NCBI GenBank assembly: GCA_964017065.1
Contig: OZ024788.1
Location: 13,103,947 to 13,167,946, forward strand
DNA: 64,000 bases
Direction: 5' to 3'
Origin: Haliclona indistincta
Lineage: Eukaryota; Porifera; Demospongiae; Haplosclerida; Chalinidae
Shown here: positions 11,067 to 23,088 of the stretch, in pieces
Layout of the letters: the number at the start of each line of letters is the position of its first letter
How positions within the stretch are numbered: the first letter of the stretch is position 1
Program-made: the position numbers and the translations under genes
The notes under the pieces: generated by a model
The model's database searches: none
Told to the model about the DNA's origin: nothing
Seen by the model: the letters and a program-made list of their open reading frames with translations, nothing else

Positions 11067-11789
11067 GTGTTCCAGACTCGCGTGAGGTCAGTGCAAATTC
11101 AATTGTATTCATTTTCTGTTTTGCCCAAGCTGCAGTCAGTAGGTTTCTCCTCAGCCAGTGGGCGCGCGCCAGGAGTGTTCTAGCCCATTGTGAAGTCGTT
11201 ACCAGTCGTCTCCCTAGCTTGAGTTATCTCTAGCTTATGCAGAACAAGGTAAGCAACCCGCTGTGTGAAGCAGTAGAAGAGCGCAGGCTGCAGCAGCTAT
11301 AGTCTTGACCTGCAGTTTGTGGTCTGTGTTAGCTTTGGTGTGATTGTGGGAGGGGCTTCTAAAACAAGGGTAGTTGTAGGGATTGAGTGGTGGGTATTCT
11401 AGCTGAATAGCTAACTTTTTCTAGTACACTCTCAAGATTAAGCTGTGTGTTCAGCACATGCAGAAACTGACATGCTTAATTTTATTAGTGAGTTGATGCT
11501 TCATAGCTATGAGCGTGTTACTGAAAGTATTGGTACCGTGACTAACACACACACTAGTGAGGTTTGTACTTGTTTATGTGAAGTGGAATTTTTCAGTATG
11601 AGCTGTGCATAGCGTGAATCAGTGAAGAGTACACAACACCTTCAGCCGCTCATTGTTTATCATTGTTGTCTAGGACTAACTTTAAATAAGAATGTTTGTG
11701 AGAATCAACAGCTTTACTTGAGTCAACAGCAGTTACAGCAACTTAATAAGCCATGGTTGTCATTTTTATTGTATTATACATTGGATATA

Positions 11790-11940
11790 CAGTGGAATCC
11801 ATCTTAGAGGACACCCCCATCCCTCTCTAATGTACACTTAATGAATCCCAGACACTGAATGTATAATAAACCCCTGACCAGAGGACACCTTCTCTATAAT
11901 GGACGGTTTTAGTTGGTCCCAATGGTGTCCGCCTCCACTG
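11790..11940. mobile_element. Mariner-type MITE, TA target site
   Basis: A 151-base element starting CAGTGGAATCC and ending CCTCCACTG, flanked by TA dinucleotides (11788-11789 and 11941-11942), with internal GGACACC/GGTGTCC. It has a duplicate at 14988-15138 in tandem unit 2 and a relative at 9127-9619. Confidence 0.75.
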
Positions 11941-11970
11941 TAGGCCGTATCATAATAATTATTATGTCAA

Positions 11971-12040
11971 CCCAATGGGAATTGAACCTGCATCCTTCAC
12001 ATACTGTACAGCTACCGATCAAAATTCGACAATAATAATT
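11971..12040 (-). repeat. tRNA-derived SINE-like fragment
   Basis: On the minus strand GGTTCAATTCC (11978-11988) fits the pol III B box (GGTTCRANNCC) and is preceded by a degenerate A-box-like stretch. The cloverleaf is not complete, so this is not a functional tRNA gene. It is repeated at 15169-15238 by the tandem duplication. Confidence 0.4.
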
Positions 12041-12202
12041 ATTAAAGCAAAATTTCTTCCTATCATGTAGTCCAGAATTGCTAGATAAAAATTATTATAA
12101 AAGTGTACACTATTATGGTTTAGTGCTAACATCAATTAATTTTATCTGTCTATAATAGATTATTTATGATCAGCCACTAGCTCTACTCCACTATATAGAG
12201 CG

Positions 12203-13331
12203 ATGAAGTGGACTATCACCATTGGACTGTTTGTGTTGGCTAGTCTCTTTGTCAATACCAGTGAAGGTATGTGCACCTCCTGTGAATATCCCTAAAGGTT
12301 ATCTATGAATATTTACTTTCTCACCTCTTGGTATACATGTTGACTATATTCATTGTGACCTTGTGACCTCAATAAAATTTATACACTATCTTGCATGCAC
12401 AATAAATCCCAATTGACTTCTGAACTGCTGAGTTCACAAATTTTGCTAGTGTCACCAAAATAGTCTGTGGTATTGAAACGCTATTTCAAAGTAAATCTAT
12501 TCATACAGGTTTCTATATCCAGCCAAAGGCTGTTCAATTCTCAGCTCCACCCATCAGTCAGTCATTGCTAGTGAACTCGTCCCTTCACCTCAGCTGTGGT
12601 TTGTTGCTGTCCAGCGATTGGTTGCCATCACCTGTGACACACTGGCACCACGATGGAGAGAAAATGGACATTGAGGACACTGAGCTGTTCATCAGTTCAG
12701 CTCAGTTTAGTGATGCTGGTGAATACTATTGCAGTGTAGTCGATGGTAACATGACATCATCAGGACAACTAGTCTTACCCACCATCACTATCAGCCGGAA
12801 AGCTCACGTGAATGTGATCGGTTAGTATAAAACCCTAAAATCATTATTAAGTCTATACAGTAGCAAACACGTATAAAGCACAAATTTCTTGCACTCATGG
12901 ATTTTGGTTAAAGCTATGTAAGTTGCTACACCTTGTTCCTTTTGTGCAGGTATCTCAACTCCACCATACTACAATCACTCAGTGACTAGCTGTTCTAGTC
13001 TGCTCATGCGTTGCCTTGACGACAATGCTCCTCCTCCTTCGGTCAGTATGACGCTAGTCTGGACAAGAAACGGCGAGATAATATCTATCAATAATTCTAC
13101 GGTAAAATACCATTAAAAATATATAGTACGTGTGAAGATGAGGTCATAATTTCACTTTCAATAATAATAATAATTTCCTTTACTATGGAGTTCAGCATTT
13201 AATTTTTTTTCTATTGTATGTTCAGGTTTATCATATGACTGAACGAGGTGATCTGCACGTTCGAGGAAATAGCACTCTAGGAGGGATTAGTGGTGTGTAC
13301 AGGTGTCTGGCTGCTTCAGCAATGGTCTCGA
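12203..13331 (+). CDS. Ig-domain receptor, copy 1 (partial, runs into gap)
   Basis: Exons 12203-12266, 12509-12820, 12950-13101 and 13226 to the gap at 13331. The ATG opens a hydrophobic signal peptide (MKWTITIGLFVLASLF). Exon 2 encodes an Ig domain with the Cys...Trp...DAGEYYCSV pattern. Exons 3-4 encode a second Ig-like domain ending GVYRCLA. Several N-glycosylation sequons (NSS, NST, NMT) fit an extracellular role. It is nearly the same as the first four exons of the complete gene at 15400, differing at roughly 17 residues by eye (for example G to R and L to F in the signal peptide). The rest is missing behind 200 Ns. It could be a true paralogue or an unmerged allele. Confidence 0.8.
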
Positions 13332-13531
13332 NNNNNNNNNNNNNNNNNNNNNNNNNNNNNNNNNNNNNNNNNNNNNNNNNNNNNNNNNNNNNNNNNNNNN
13401 NNNNNNNNNNNNNNNNNNNNNNNNNNNNNNNNNNNNNNNNNNNNNNNNNNNNNNNNNNNNNNNNNNNNNNNNNNNNNNNNNNNNNNNNNNNNNNNNNNNN
13501 NNNNNNNNNNNNNNNNNNNNNNNNNNNNNNN
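13332..13531. other. Assembly gap (200 N)
   Basis: Exactly 200 unknown bases, probably a placeholder of unknown true length. It lies between the end of tandem unit 1 and a stretch without counterpart in unit 2, so the repeat order around it is not secure. Open frames crossing it are meaningless. Confidence 0.99.
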
Positions 13532-13548
13532 GCTCAAAAATTATTTGA

Positions 13549-13839
13549 GCCAGATGGAAGGAAACGTCTAAGTTTTATAAAAGTTGGTATGAATGTGCAT
13601 TGGTACCTAGTCTACGATTCCCTCAATATAGGGTTATTACAGTCGCAAACATGACAGAATTGGAAGGCAAAAACTCTCTTCTCGGTACCGGCCTTGTTTG
13701 CAAAACAGATCAACAGCAACTCATACAAGGCACTGTAAGACAGGAGACTTGCACGCAAGAAAACTGTATAACTGTAGAACGAGAAAACTATCTTGGCGCT
13801 CGAGAAAGATTCGTAAGCTAGTCAGAATTCACTAATAAA
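13549..13839 (+). CDS. Candidate 3'-terminal exon of an unknown gene, with poly(A) signal
   Basis: A frame open from 13549 to TAG at 13819-13821 encodes about 90 residues with six cysteines (for example CALVPS, LVCKTD, ETCTQENC) and no low complexity. AATAAA follows at 13834-13839. The upstream part would lie in the gap. It is not similar to the receptor cytoplasmic tail at 21189-21854, so if it ends copy 1 of the receptor the 3' ends differ. No family recognised. The TTG at 13600 is not a start. Confidence 0.4.
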
Positions 13840-14021
13840 TGCAATTATCGAGGCTCCGCCCCCTCAATTTATCTTCTTTTATTTTTTATTACAAATACGA
13901 AGGAGTTTGCGTCTTTCTGTTTGTGCGTTTTATATTCGGGTCGAAGCACTGTACACGCTGAAACACCATCCAGCCGAATCTGTGATAAGCGATTTTTTTC
14001 ATTGCGGACCCTATTATTATT

Positions 14022-16640
14022 GTGAGCTTTACAACACAGCATGATAAGCATGGATAGATAATAGTTAGGATCTAAATATCGTGAACTCTTCTCCAAAGTT
14101 TCTGAACTTCCCTGTCGGTGATATTCGGTGTCTCCTGTCCTCTCCAGAGCAGTGCGCCTTTTCCAAATAGAGCTCCAAATAATGGGAGGTACGCAACTAC
14201 GCGTGCAATCTGATTCAAATTTCCCGCCTAAAATAGTATGATTACGTCACGATTCAGTGTTCCAGACTCGCGTGAGGTCAGTGCAAATTCAATTGTATTC
14301 ATTTTCTGTTTTGCCCAAGCTGCAGTCAGTAGGTTTCTCCTCAGCCAGTGGGCGCGCGCCAGGAGTGTTCTAGCCCATTGTGAAGTCGTTACCAGTCGTC
14401 TCCCTAGCTTGAGTTATCTCTAGCTTATGCAGAACAAGGTAAGCAACCCGCTGTGTGAAGCAGTAGAAGAGCGCAGGCTGCAGCAGCTATAGTCTTGACC
14501 TGCACAACAGCAGTTTGTGGTCTGTGTTAGCTTTGGTGTGATTGTGGGAGGGGCTTCTAAAACAAGGGTAGTTGTAGGGATTGAGTGGTGGGTATTCTAG
14601 CTGAATAGCTAACTTTTTCTAGTACACTCTCAAGATTAAGCTGTGTGTTCAGCACATGCAGAAACTGACATGCTTAATTTTATTAGTGAGTTGATGCTTC
14701 ATAGCTATGAGCGTGTTACTGAAAGTATTGGTACCATGACTAACACACACACTAGTGAGGTTTGTACTTGTTTATGTGAAGTGGAATTTTTCAGTATGAG
14801 CTGTGCATAGCGTGAATCAGTGAAGAGTACACAACACCTTCAGCCGCTCATTGTTTATCATTGTTGTCTAGGACTAACTTTAAATAAGAATGTTTGTGAG
14901 AATCAACAGCTTTACTTGAGTCAACAGCAGTTACAGCAACTTAATAAGCCATGGTTGTCATTTTTATTGTATTATACATTGGATATACAGTGGAATCCAT
15001 CTTAGAGGACACCCCCATCCCTCTCTAATGTACACTTAATGAATCCCAGACACTGAATGTATAATAAACCCCTGACCAGAGGACACCTTCTCTATAATGG
15101 ACGGTTTTAGTTGGTCCCAATGGTGTCCGCCTCCACTGTAGGCCGTATCATAATAATTATTATGTCAACCCAATGGGAATTGAACCTGCATCCTTCACAT
15201 ACTGTACAGCTACCGATCAAAATTCGACAATAATAATTATTAAAGCAAAATTTCTTCCTATCATGTAGTCCAGAATTGCTAGATAAAAATTATTATAAAA
15301 GTGTACACTATTATGGTTTAGTGCTAACATCAATTAATTTTATCTGTCTATAATAGATTCTTATGATCAGCCACTAGCTCTACTACACTATATAGAGCGA
15401 TGAAGTGGACTATCACCATCAGACTGTTTGTGTTGGCTAGTTTCTTTGTCAATACCAGTGAAGGTATGTGCACCTCCTGTGAATATCCCTAAAGGTTATC
15501 TATGAATATTTACTTTCTCAGTTCTTGGTATACATGTTGACTATATTCATTGTGACCTTGTGACCTCAATAAATTTGTACACTGTCTTGCATGCTCAGTA
15601 AATCCCAATTGACTTCTGAACTGCTGAGTTCACAAATTTTGCTAGTCATGAGTGCATGTGTCACTGAAAAAATCTGTGGTATTGAAACGCTATTTCAAAC
15701 TAAATCTATTTTTTTATTCTCATACAGGTTTCTACATCCAGCCAAAGGCTATTCAATTCTCAGCTCCACCCATCAGTCAGTCATTGCTAGTGAACTCGTC
15801 CCTTCACCTCAGCTGTGGTTTGTTGCTGTCCAGCGATTGGCTGCCATCACCTGTGACACGCTGGCACCACAATGGAGAGAAAATGGACATTGAGGACACT
15901 GAGCTGTTCATCAGTTCAGCTCAGTTTAGTGATGCTGGTGAATACTATTGCAGTGTTGTTGATGGTAACATGACATCATCAGGACAACCAGCCATACCCA
16001 CCATCACTATCAGCCGGAAAGCCCACGTGAATGTGATCGGTTAGTATAAAATCTTATTCAGTCTGTACAGTTGTCCGAGAGACAGGCCTCTCATCCCTGT
16101 TCTCTCAGTGCCGTGACCTGCCATCGTAGCAAACACTGTATAAAGCACAAATTTCTTACACTCATTGGTTTTGGTTAAAGCTATGTAAGTTGTTACACCT
16201 TGATCTCTTTGTGCAGGTATCTCAACACCACCTTACCACACTCACTCAGTGACTAGCTGTTCTAGTCTGCTAATGCGCTGCCTTGACGACAATGCTCCTC
16301 CTCCTTCGGTCAATATGACACTAGTTTGGACAAGAAACAGCGAGATAATATCTACAAATAATTCAACGGTAAATACCATTTTAAAACATTATAGTACGTG
16401 TGAAGATGAGGTCATAATTTCACTTTCAATAATAATAATAATTTCCCTTACTATGGAGATCAGAATTTTATTTTTCTCTATTGTATGTTAAGGTTTATCA
16501 TATGACTGATCGAGGTGATCTTCACGTTCGAGGAAATAGTACTCCAGGAGGGATTAGTGGTGTATACAGGTGCCTGGCTGTCTCAGTAATGGTCTCGATA
16601 GCAGAGCATAGTGTCACTGAGGATGGGGAAGAGAATGGTG
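14022..16640. repeat. Tandem duplication, unit 2
   Basis: Second copy of 10826-13331, including the MITE (14988-15138), the SINE-like fragment and receptor exons 1-4. The boundary on the left is GTGAGCTTTACAACACAGC at 14021. Bases 13840-14020 have no counterpart in front of unit 1. Confidence 0.9.
14988..15138. mobile_element. Mariner-type MITE (unit 2 copy)
   Basis: Same 151-base element as 11790-11940, carried along by the tandem duplication rather than by a new insertion, since flanks match for kilobases on both sides. Confidence 0.75.
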
Positions 16641-18732
16641 AGGAACATAATGATAATTATATACAACAGAGGAAGGGAGAGAGTGATAGAGGGTGGGAAG
16701 AGATAGATGGAGGGAGTGGTTGACGGAATATTATTAGTTGATAGTTGAAGCACTGCAATGCTTTGGAACTGCGAATTGGGTTCAAAGTTGTAGCAGGTGA
16801 TTACAATATGAAATTGGTTAGTAGTGCATTATATTGTACTCTACGTGACTGACTTACATTATTAGATAGACAAGGGAGTCATAGTTTTGTTTATCGGTAA
16901 TTTGTACGTGATGTTGTTTACATTCCTGTGCATTTTTTACACATGAATGGATCACTAATGCTTGTGTTATTACACAGTGATACTGTAATAATGTTAGTGC
17001 AGAGCTATAATGTCTTTCAATGTGCTTGATCTCACAACCTTTAACTGTTAAAAGTGATACTCAATGTGTACTTGGCTGTGTAATTTTCCAAAGCACCCTC
17101 TTTCATTTTTCATTTCTCTCTCGCTCGCTCTAATTGTATACATTACTGTCTGCTGTTTGCTATTGCGCATCTGCTTGTTTTTTAACATCACGGTAAACAC
17201 ATTTGTTATGTGTTTACTCAAACTGTACTTTAGACAATTAACAATCAACTACTCGCAGTTTTTACTATAGCAAGACTATTGATTGATTATGTCACCTCTC
17301 TTCCTCTCTCTCTCCCTCTCTTTCTCTCTCTCTCTCTATTTCTCTCTCTCACTCTCTCTCCCTCTCCCTCTCTCTCTATCTCTCTCTCTCCCTCTCTCAC
17401 TCTCTCTCTCTCTCTCTCTCTCCCTCCCTCCCTCCCTCCCTCCCTCCCTCCCTCCCTCCCTCCCTCCCTCCCGCCCTCCCTCCCCCTCTCTCAGGACGAG
17501 GCTTACCCCCAATAAGTATCAGTCTCCAATCTTCAGCTACATTGTTGCTATCAGGCAGTCCATTGCACCTTATGTGCCTACTCAAATCAGCTTGTGACTA
17601 CTCTACAGTTGAGTGGATCAAGGACGGCCAGACTCTCCAGGATCCATTAGACGATGGAGTGGTGATCAGTAATGATGCGATGGAGATCAACTCAACTACA
17701 CCGCAGCACAGTGGCAACTACTGCTGTCAGCTGACGGGAGCCATGAACTGCCAATACATTACCGTAATTGGTAAGTATTGTTGTACTCCACTGTCACTGC
17801 TTTATAACTTGTAAAAGATGTTTGCAAATTTTCGATCTATGTTCCGGTGTGTGATTCCGCATAAAGGAATGAGCTGACACAGCAGCTGAAAGCCGGAATA
17901 TTAGCCACATACCCGGACAAATTTCTGTCAGAAATTTTGGCAATGCCTGGGCTCAATGCTATAGCCAGCATGCAAAATTAATGCTCACTCTATAGCTGTT
18001 AATGAATGAGCAACGAACTAAAGTCATGACAACATACAATGTTTGATGGTTTGCTTTAACAGCTGTTAAAACAGCTACTAAAAGGTGCAAAATCATGATT
18101 TTAGCTCTGCCTATAGTACAGTGTAGGTCTACAATCATTCAATACCAACTTGCTCCCCTTTTATCTCTAGCTATCATAATAAAACGTGTGAAATCATGAT
18201 TTTCTTCTCTGTTTGTAGGTTCTCAGCTAGTCAATACCAGTACTGATATTCTCAATACCTCTCTGCCGACCACACTGACCTGTACTAGCAACAACCTGTC
18301 AGTGGAGTGGTACAGAAATGGTCACAAGATGTCAGCTGGTGTTGATGGGACATCACTCACGGTACCTTCTACTGGTGATAGCAGTGTGCTGGGAGTGTAT
18401 CAGTGCTTCATAATGAACATAACAGGACCAGCTCCAGTAGCACAGTACAGGATCCTACCATATGGTGAGTGCTACAGCCAGGAAGTGACAGTACTGTCAA
18501 AATTTTTAAAATTATTTTTTACAATGTACTGTACATCATGTGCATGGGCTGCAATTTGAATGGATAAAATTTTAATACACATGCATGGTAAAATGTGGAT
18601 TCTTTTCTGATAAAAGCTGCAATCTGAATTAAAATCCACTTAAAGTTTGGTTGGTTCAAGAAAGTCAATTTTTTCTGAGTGTGGATCGAGTGTCAAAATT
18701 TGCTCTGTCTTATAATGGAACTAACTTCTTAA

Positions 18733-18804
<72 letters not shown>

Positions 18805-21800
18805 CCTCTCTCTCTCTCTCTCTCTGTAGGATTGCCTAATCCACCTCACTCACTCACACATACGTCACTTCCGACAGATCAAATTCTGGGATTGAACATT
18901 AGCTTTCAATGGCAGCCACCTCTTCACACAGCTGGACTCAACCAGTCTGCACTACAATACAGGATCACGATATCTGGTCCCACCTCTCACTCAGCCATTG
19001 TCAACAGCATGGAGTATCATCACATGCTGTCTTCCTCATTTAGTAGTAATTATACATGGAAAGTTGAGATTCTGGACAGTATGGTGGTGGTTATAAGTCA
19101 ACCCAGCAATAAGGCACATTTAAGTGGAAGCCATCTCCTGAACTATCGTGAGTTGAGAAAAAAATGTATCTTGTCACAAAGTCTATTTCACTTGAACTTG
19201 CTAAACTAGTTGTGTTATTTATTTGCCTTTCTTTCTGGTTGCTTTTCATAGCTCCAAAGGCACCATTGCTATCACTATCGTGTGTCAACCAGATTCCTGT
19301 ACTGAACTGGACTGAGGTTATGTATGGATCGTACAAACCACATGGACTGTGTGTCCATCATACCTGTCATAGTGACACCATTGATACGGCTACTGTGAGT
19401 TACTAGGAGAGCATGATTGCTTCATGGTATAATCGCCAAATGCCTCATGCCGAGATATTTTAGATACCATTAATTCTTTTTGTTAGGCGCATAATCATTT
19501 TGCCGAAACATAGTCGAAACAGTGCTCCCTGCGCTGTATAGCAACATTAATTTTGTTATACACTTTTGACCAAGCACCTGAATTCTTCACAAATAAAGAG
19601 TTTTGTACAAATTTAAATATGAAGTTTCAATATTTAACCTTCCCCTGTGCATACTACAGTGTTTAATTGAGTATTTATCCTACAGACTGATGAGCAATGC
19701 ACTACATTTTTGGCTAATGCTATTGATGATACTGGGTCTGTGATAGGAAGTGTCGCTATGGGCGTGGCTACTAGGTGCACCTTCACCGCCTGGCAAATAA
19801 CGGCCGCTGCTCCTGGCTTTCAGTCCACTACTACTGTCACAGGGACACTAACTACCACACATACTGATTGTGATCAATACACTACTACAGGTGAATATGC
19901 TCTTATACACAATAATGCTATAATTATTGATCGTTTAAAACCATAGAAGTTTACCAAAAATTACCTGCATGGTCTTTATGTAAAGATTATATGATATCTT
20001 TTACAGTTTCACAGTCTTCATCATCTGTCAGTGTCCAAATGACATCACTACCACCAGAAGAGGATGGAAACACTGTCTCTACCACTGCTGTCTCTACCAG
20101 CACTGATACAATGACAAGTAGGGAAATTACTCACTAGATCTGAGAGCAAATCTTCCATATTATTCTTTTCTCCTCTACAGTCTTTCCGAGCTCAATGATT
20201 TCATCTTTATCTGTTTCAGTTGTTGCTAGCACTAGCTCGATCAGTATTTCTAGTTTTTCCGTCTCGGACACACCCACTGTCATCACATCCTCACCAACTG
20301 CTGACACTTCTCCTTCAAGTAAGATCAATAGTGGGTTTGAATAACTGTGCATTGTGTATTGCTGTAACTGTACAACCGTAGAGGGGAAATTTTCAGCATT
20401 AGAATATATCGTCGTCCATTGCAACGAAGATTAAACACGCAGAAATTATTTTAGCACACAAAGCGCATTAATTTTGTATTAGTTTCACTGCTAGTGATAA
20501 AAATTAAACAATGTGAAGATTTAACAGAAAAAAAATATGGACAAAATTTTCCAAAATTAATGGTCCAATGTGTCATTGTTTATGTGATTTTTTCCAGCTA
20601 CCACGATTGTACCAATATCTAGTCCCACCGCATCGTCAGAACTGATCATTGTATCAGTTACTGTCAGCATGTTCTTCTTGCTGGTTTTGGTACTGTTTGC
20701 TGTGATGTTTATCACTGTCCTGGTGAGAACAAGAAGAAGGACTAAAGGACAAGACATCTCTCATTTCATTGATGAGGTAAGCTACAAAATGATAGGTGCA
20801 TAAAAATTTAACAAATCTATCAATTTTAATTGTGCAATGTCAAAATGTTGTGCTCCTTGAGATATTCCATCCATGCAGTGTTACGCAAGTTGCTGCTAAT
20901 TTAAAAGTCCTATTCGTGTTTAATTATTATATACTTGCATGCTAACATTTCTACACAAAATGCTAAAGTATGAAATGTGGGATTTATAGCATGGGCGGCA
21001 TCATGTTTGACCTTTGACCTGTAGGTATACATTAAAATTACATAAGCAGAAAATAATAATGATGATTCCATCCAGTGTTGCTGTAATTAGCAAATTCATT
21101 CTTGTGTTTAATTCTTACACTTGCATGCTAAATATATTTAAATATTTGTGCTATTACATGTGCAATACCTGTGTGCTTGATTTTCTAGGTCCCAAAGATA
21201 CCGAGTTTTATATCTGAAGACGCACTAAGTATCAAGACCATCTATGATAGTCCTTCTCCCTACAAGAGATCAAACACTAAATTTTCAGTCAGCTCGCTAC
21301 CTCACATTCAAGCAGTACTTACTGATGACGGAGAAGTAGAGACACCTGAAGGAGAAGATAGCAGTGTCTTCGAAGTAGGAGAGATAACGCATTTGCAAGC
21401 GGACATTACTGGAAATGAGAGGTTGACTGTAGTAAATTGTAGTCGTCCATCAAGTGTGAACTCTAGCTGCCAGGCTAGTAGAAACAGTGATACCTCATCC
21501 TCGACATTGTATAGCGAGGACAGCAGCACTGGCTACCTGAGGTATGGCAGTAGTAGTGGATACAACTCTGACTACCATGTCTATCATATAAGTGCCTATC
21601 CTCAAATCCGTGAGGAGGATGCTCAATATCCAACCGATCAAAATACATTGAAACAACCTAAAATTCTCAAAGACGCTGCCTCGTCTAGTGAATTGATCTG
21701 GAACAGTGCAAGTGAAGAAACAATAGAGGATCAGAGACATGGAACACTTGAGCAAGATGGCATCTCCCAAAGATCAAGCAGAGAATGGACCCTTTCTCCC

Positions 21801-21854
21801 TTTCCTTCATCATTTTCAAGCAACGTATCGACTTTAACAGAAACCACTGTATAA
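15400..21854 (+). CDS. Single-pass Ig/FN3-type cell-surface receptor
   Basis: Thirteen exons: 15400-15463, 15728-16039, 16217-16368, 16493-16637, 17495-17770, 18219-18464, 18830-19147, 19252-19394, 19686-19890, 20007-20117, 20181-20318, 20598-20776 and 21189-21854. They sum to 2,955 bases with consistent phases (984 residues). Order: signal peptide (1-21); four Ig-like domains with Cys-Trp-Cys cores (DAGEYYC, GVYRC, HSGNYCC, VLGVYQC); a fibronectin III-like region (FQWQPPL...LQYRITISG); a Cys-containing module; a Ser/Thr-rich mucin-like stalk (exons 10-12); a transmembrane helix near 718-744; RTRRR stop-transfer; and a Ser/Tyr-rich tail of about 240 residues with YDSPSPY, LYSEDS, YLRYGS and YNSDYHVY phosphorylation-type motifs. 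I infer an adhesion or recognition receptor. The ligand is unknown. Exon 4 uses a TTAAG acceptor where copy 1 has TTCAG. Confidence 0.85.
17293..17494. repeat. Pyrimidine microsatellite at a 3' splice site
   Basis: (CT)n followed by (CCCT)n for about 200 bases runs directly into the CAG acceptor of receptor exon 5. The Ser-Leu-Pro-rich frames here are repeat artefacts. Confidence 0.9.
18733..18828. repeat. (CT)n microsatellite at a 3' splice site
   Basis: About 95 bases of nearly pure CT end in CTGTAG, the acceptor of receptor exon 7. It serves as, or expanded from, the polypyrimidine tract. Confidence 0.9.
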
Positions 21855-22289
21855 TAATATTATGCTTCATGCAGTTCCACAAAATTAATTATTATTTATT
21901 CAAAGTTTTCATGCAATGCAGAATATTTTTCATCCAAAAATTAAAAACGTATTATTTCAAGTTTGCAGATTTGAACCAATAATAATAATATTATTGATAA
22001 TCCCGTCCTTAGCAAATGCCCAAGAAAATTCATCAAAATTAAATTTATTCAACTTCGTGAGCTTTCTCAGGCATGTACATGTGTACTAAAGGCTGTATGG
22101 CTTATGACTATTATGTGCAGCCCAAGAAGTTGGCTCACTTGCACCCACTGGACGCCCCATAGTATCTAGCAACAAAATTTTATTTTCATTTCATTATTAA
22201 TGTTGTTCTGCTTAGAGTCTAAAAGATAATAATTATTGTTAGCAAATTCTTCAGAGAAAATAGCATATCCTGAAATGATAATTGACTTT
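21855..22289. other. Receptor 3' flank, no gene seen
   Basis: AT-rich 3' untranslated/intergenic sequence after the receptor stop. No canonical AATAAA close to the stop; ATTAAA at 21940 is a possible variant signal. Confidence 0.4.
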
Positions 22290-22880
22290 TTAAGGTCTAC
22301 GTAATGAATCTTCAAGTTCAGCTAATATATCATATCCAACATGTTGATCAGATTCAAAATGTTGATTAGATAAATCTAATGTTAAACTAGTATTCAAGAC
22401 CAATCCTTTGGGGTAGTCACATACTGAATCGGGAAGTCCATTTTCTGAGCAATTCAGTGACTTGTTTTCTCGAAGAATTTTAATAAGCGACACACAAGTA
22501 GCAATTTCTGGTTCAGCTATTATACCAGTTCTGCGTAGATTCAAGTGATATGTAGTGAGCTTTGAGAGAGTATGATTTAAGATTAAGAAATTTAAGTGAC
22601 TTGTTTACTTGAAGCATTTTAATGAGTGACGTAGCAGTGTCTGGATCAGTATAGTTGTTATACCAGTATGGCATAGATTTAACTGAACTAAAGAAGTATT
22701 GTACTCTAGGCCTTCAAAAATACAGTGAGCTTCGAGAGAAAATGATTCATTCTGTGAAAGATCAAGATGTTTAAGTGACTTGTTTGCTTTAAGCATTTTT
22801 TTGAGTGACATAGCAGTGTCTGGATCAGTAGCTGTTATACCAGTACGACGTAAATTCAAGTGAACCAAAGAAGTACTGTA
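22290..22880 (-). pseudogene. Leucine-rich repeat fragment (NLR-like), frameshifted
   Basis: On the minus strand, ribonuclease-inhibitor-type LRRs of about 28 residues recur: LVHLNLRRTGI, LKHLDLSQN, LVQLNLCHTGI and, after a frame change, NLRRTGI again with NTSLTLDLSN. This repeat type is characteristic of NACHT/NLR proteins, a family expanded in sponges. No NACHT or death-fold exon is nearby and the frame is broken at least once, near 22650, with a stop between the blocks. I infer a decayed fragment. Its 5' side is truncated close to the Gypsy relic. Confidence 0.65.
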
Positions 22881-23088
22881 CTGAATGTCGGAGTGGATAA
22901 AAACTCTGTCTCTTTTGCACAATACACACATATTTATACTACTAGTGAGACAATGACAATACAACCGGATATGCATGCAAACAAGACGACTGTGCATGAT
23001 ACAATGAGACAGATAAGGGCCACGCAGAGCATGGCGACAAACAAACACAGATAGTTCAGTCAGAGTATGCCACATCTCCCTTATCAGT

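Larger units (their letters stand above)
10826..13331. repeat. Tandem duplication, unit 1
   Basis: Matches 14022-16600 in direct orientation with an offset near 3,196 bases, starting at TGAGCTTTACAACACAGCAT and running until the assembly gap. Divergence is a few percent, with small indels (for example 4 bases near 10885 and 7 bases at 11325). It carries the promoter region and the first four exons of the Ig receptor gene. Confidence 0.9.

Noticed and set aside
11048..11233. 61-codon plus-strand frame conserved in both tandem units
   Set aside because: Conservation is explained by the recent duplication. No family match, and it precedes the receptor ATG by 1 kb without splice support.
11978..12035. 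Functional tRNA gene near the B-box match
   Set aside because: No acceptor or anticodon stem. Kept only as a SINE-like fragment.
13214..13654. Open frames crossing the N gap
   Set aside because: Unknown bases cannot support a reading frame. Only the parts before 13331 and after 13549 were considered.
17279..17597. Ser-Leu-Pro-rich and Gly-Glu-Arg-rich open frames
   Set aside because: Products of the (CT)n/(CCCT)n tract. The real exon starts at 17495 in a different phase.
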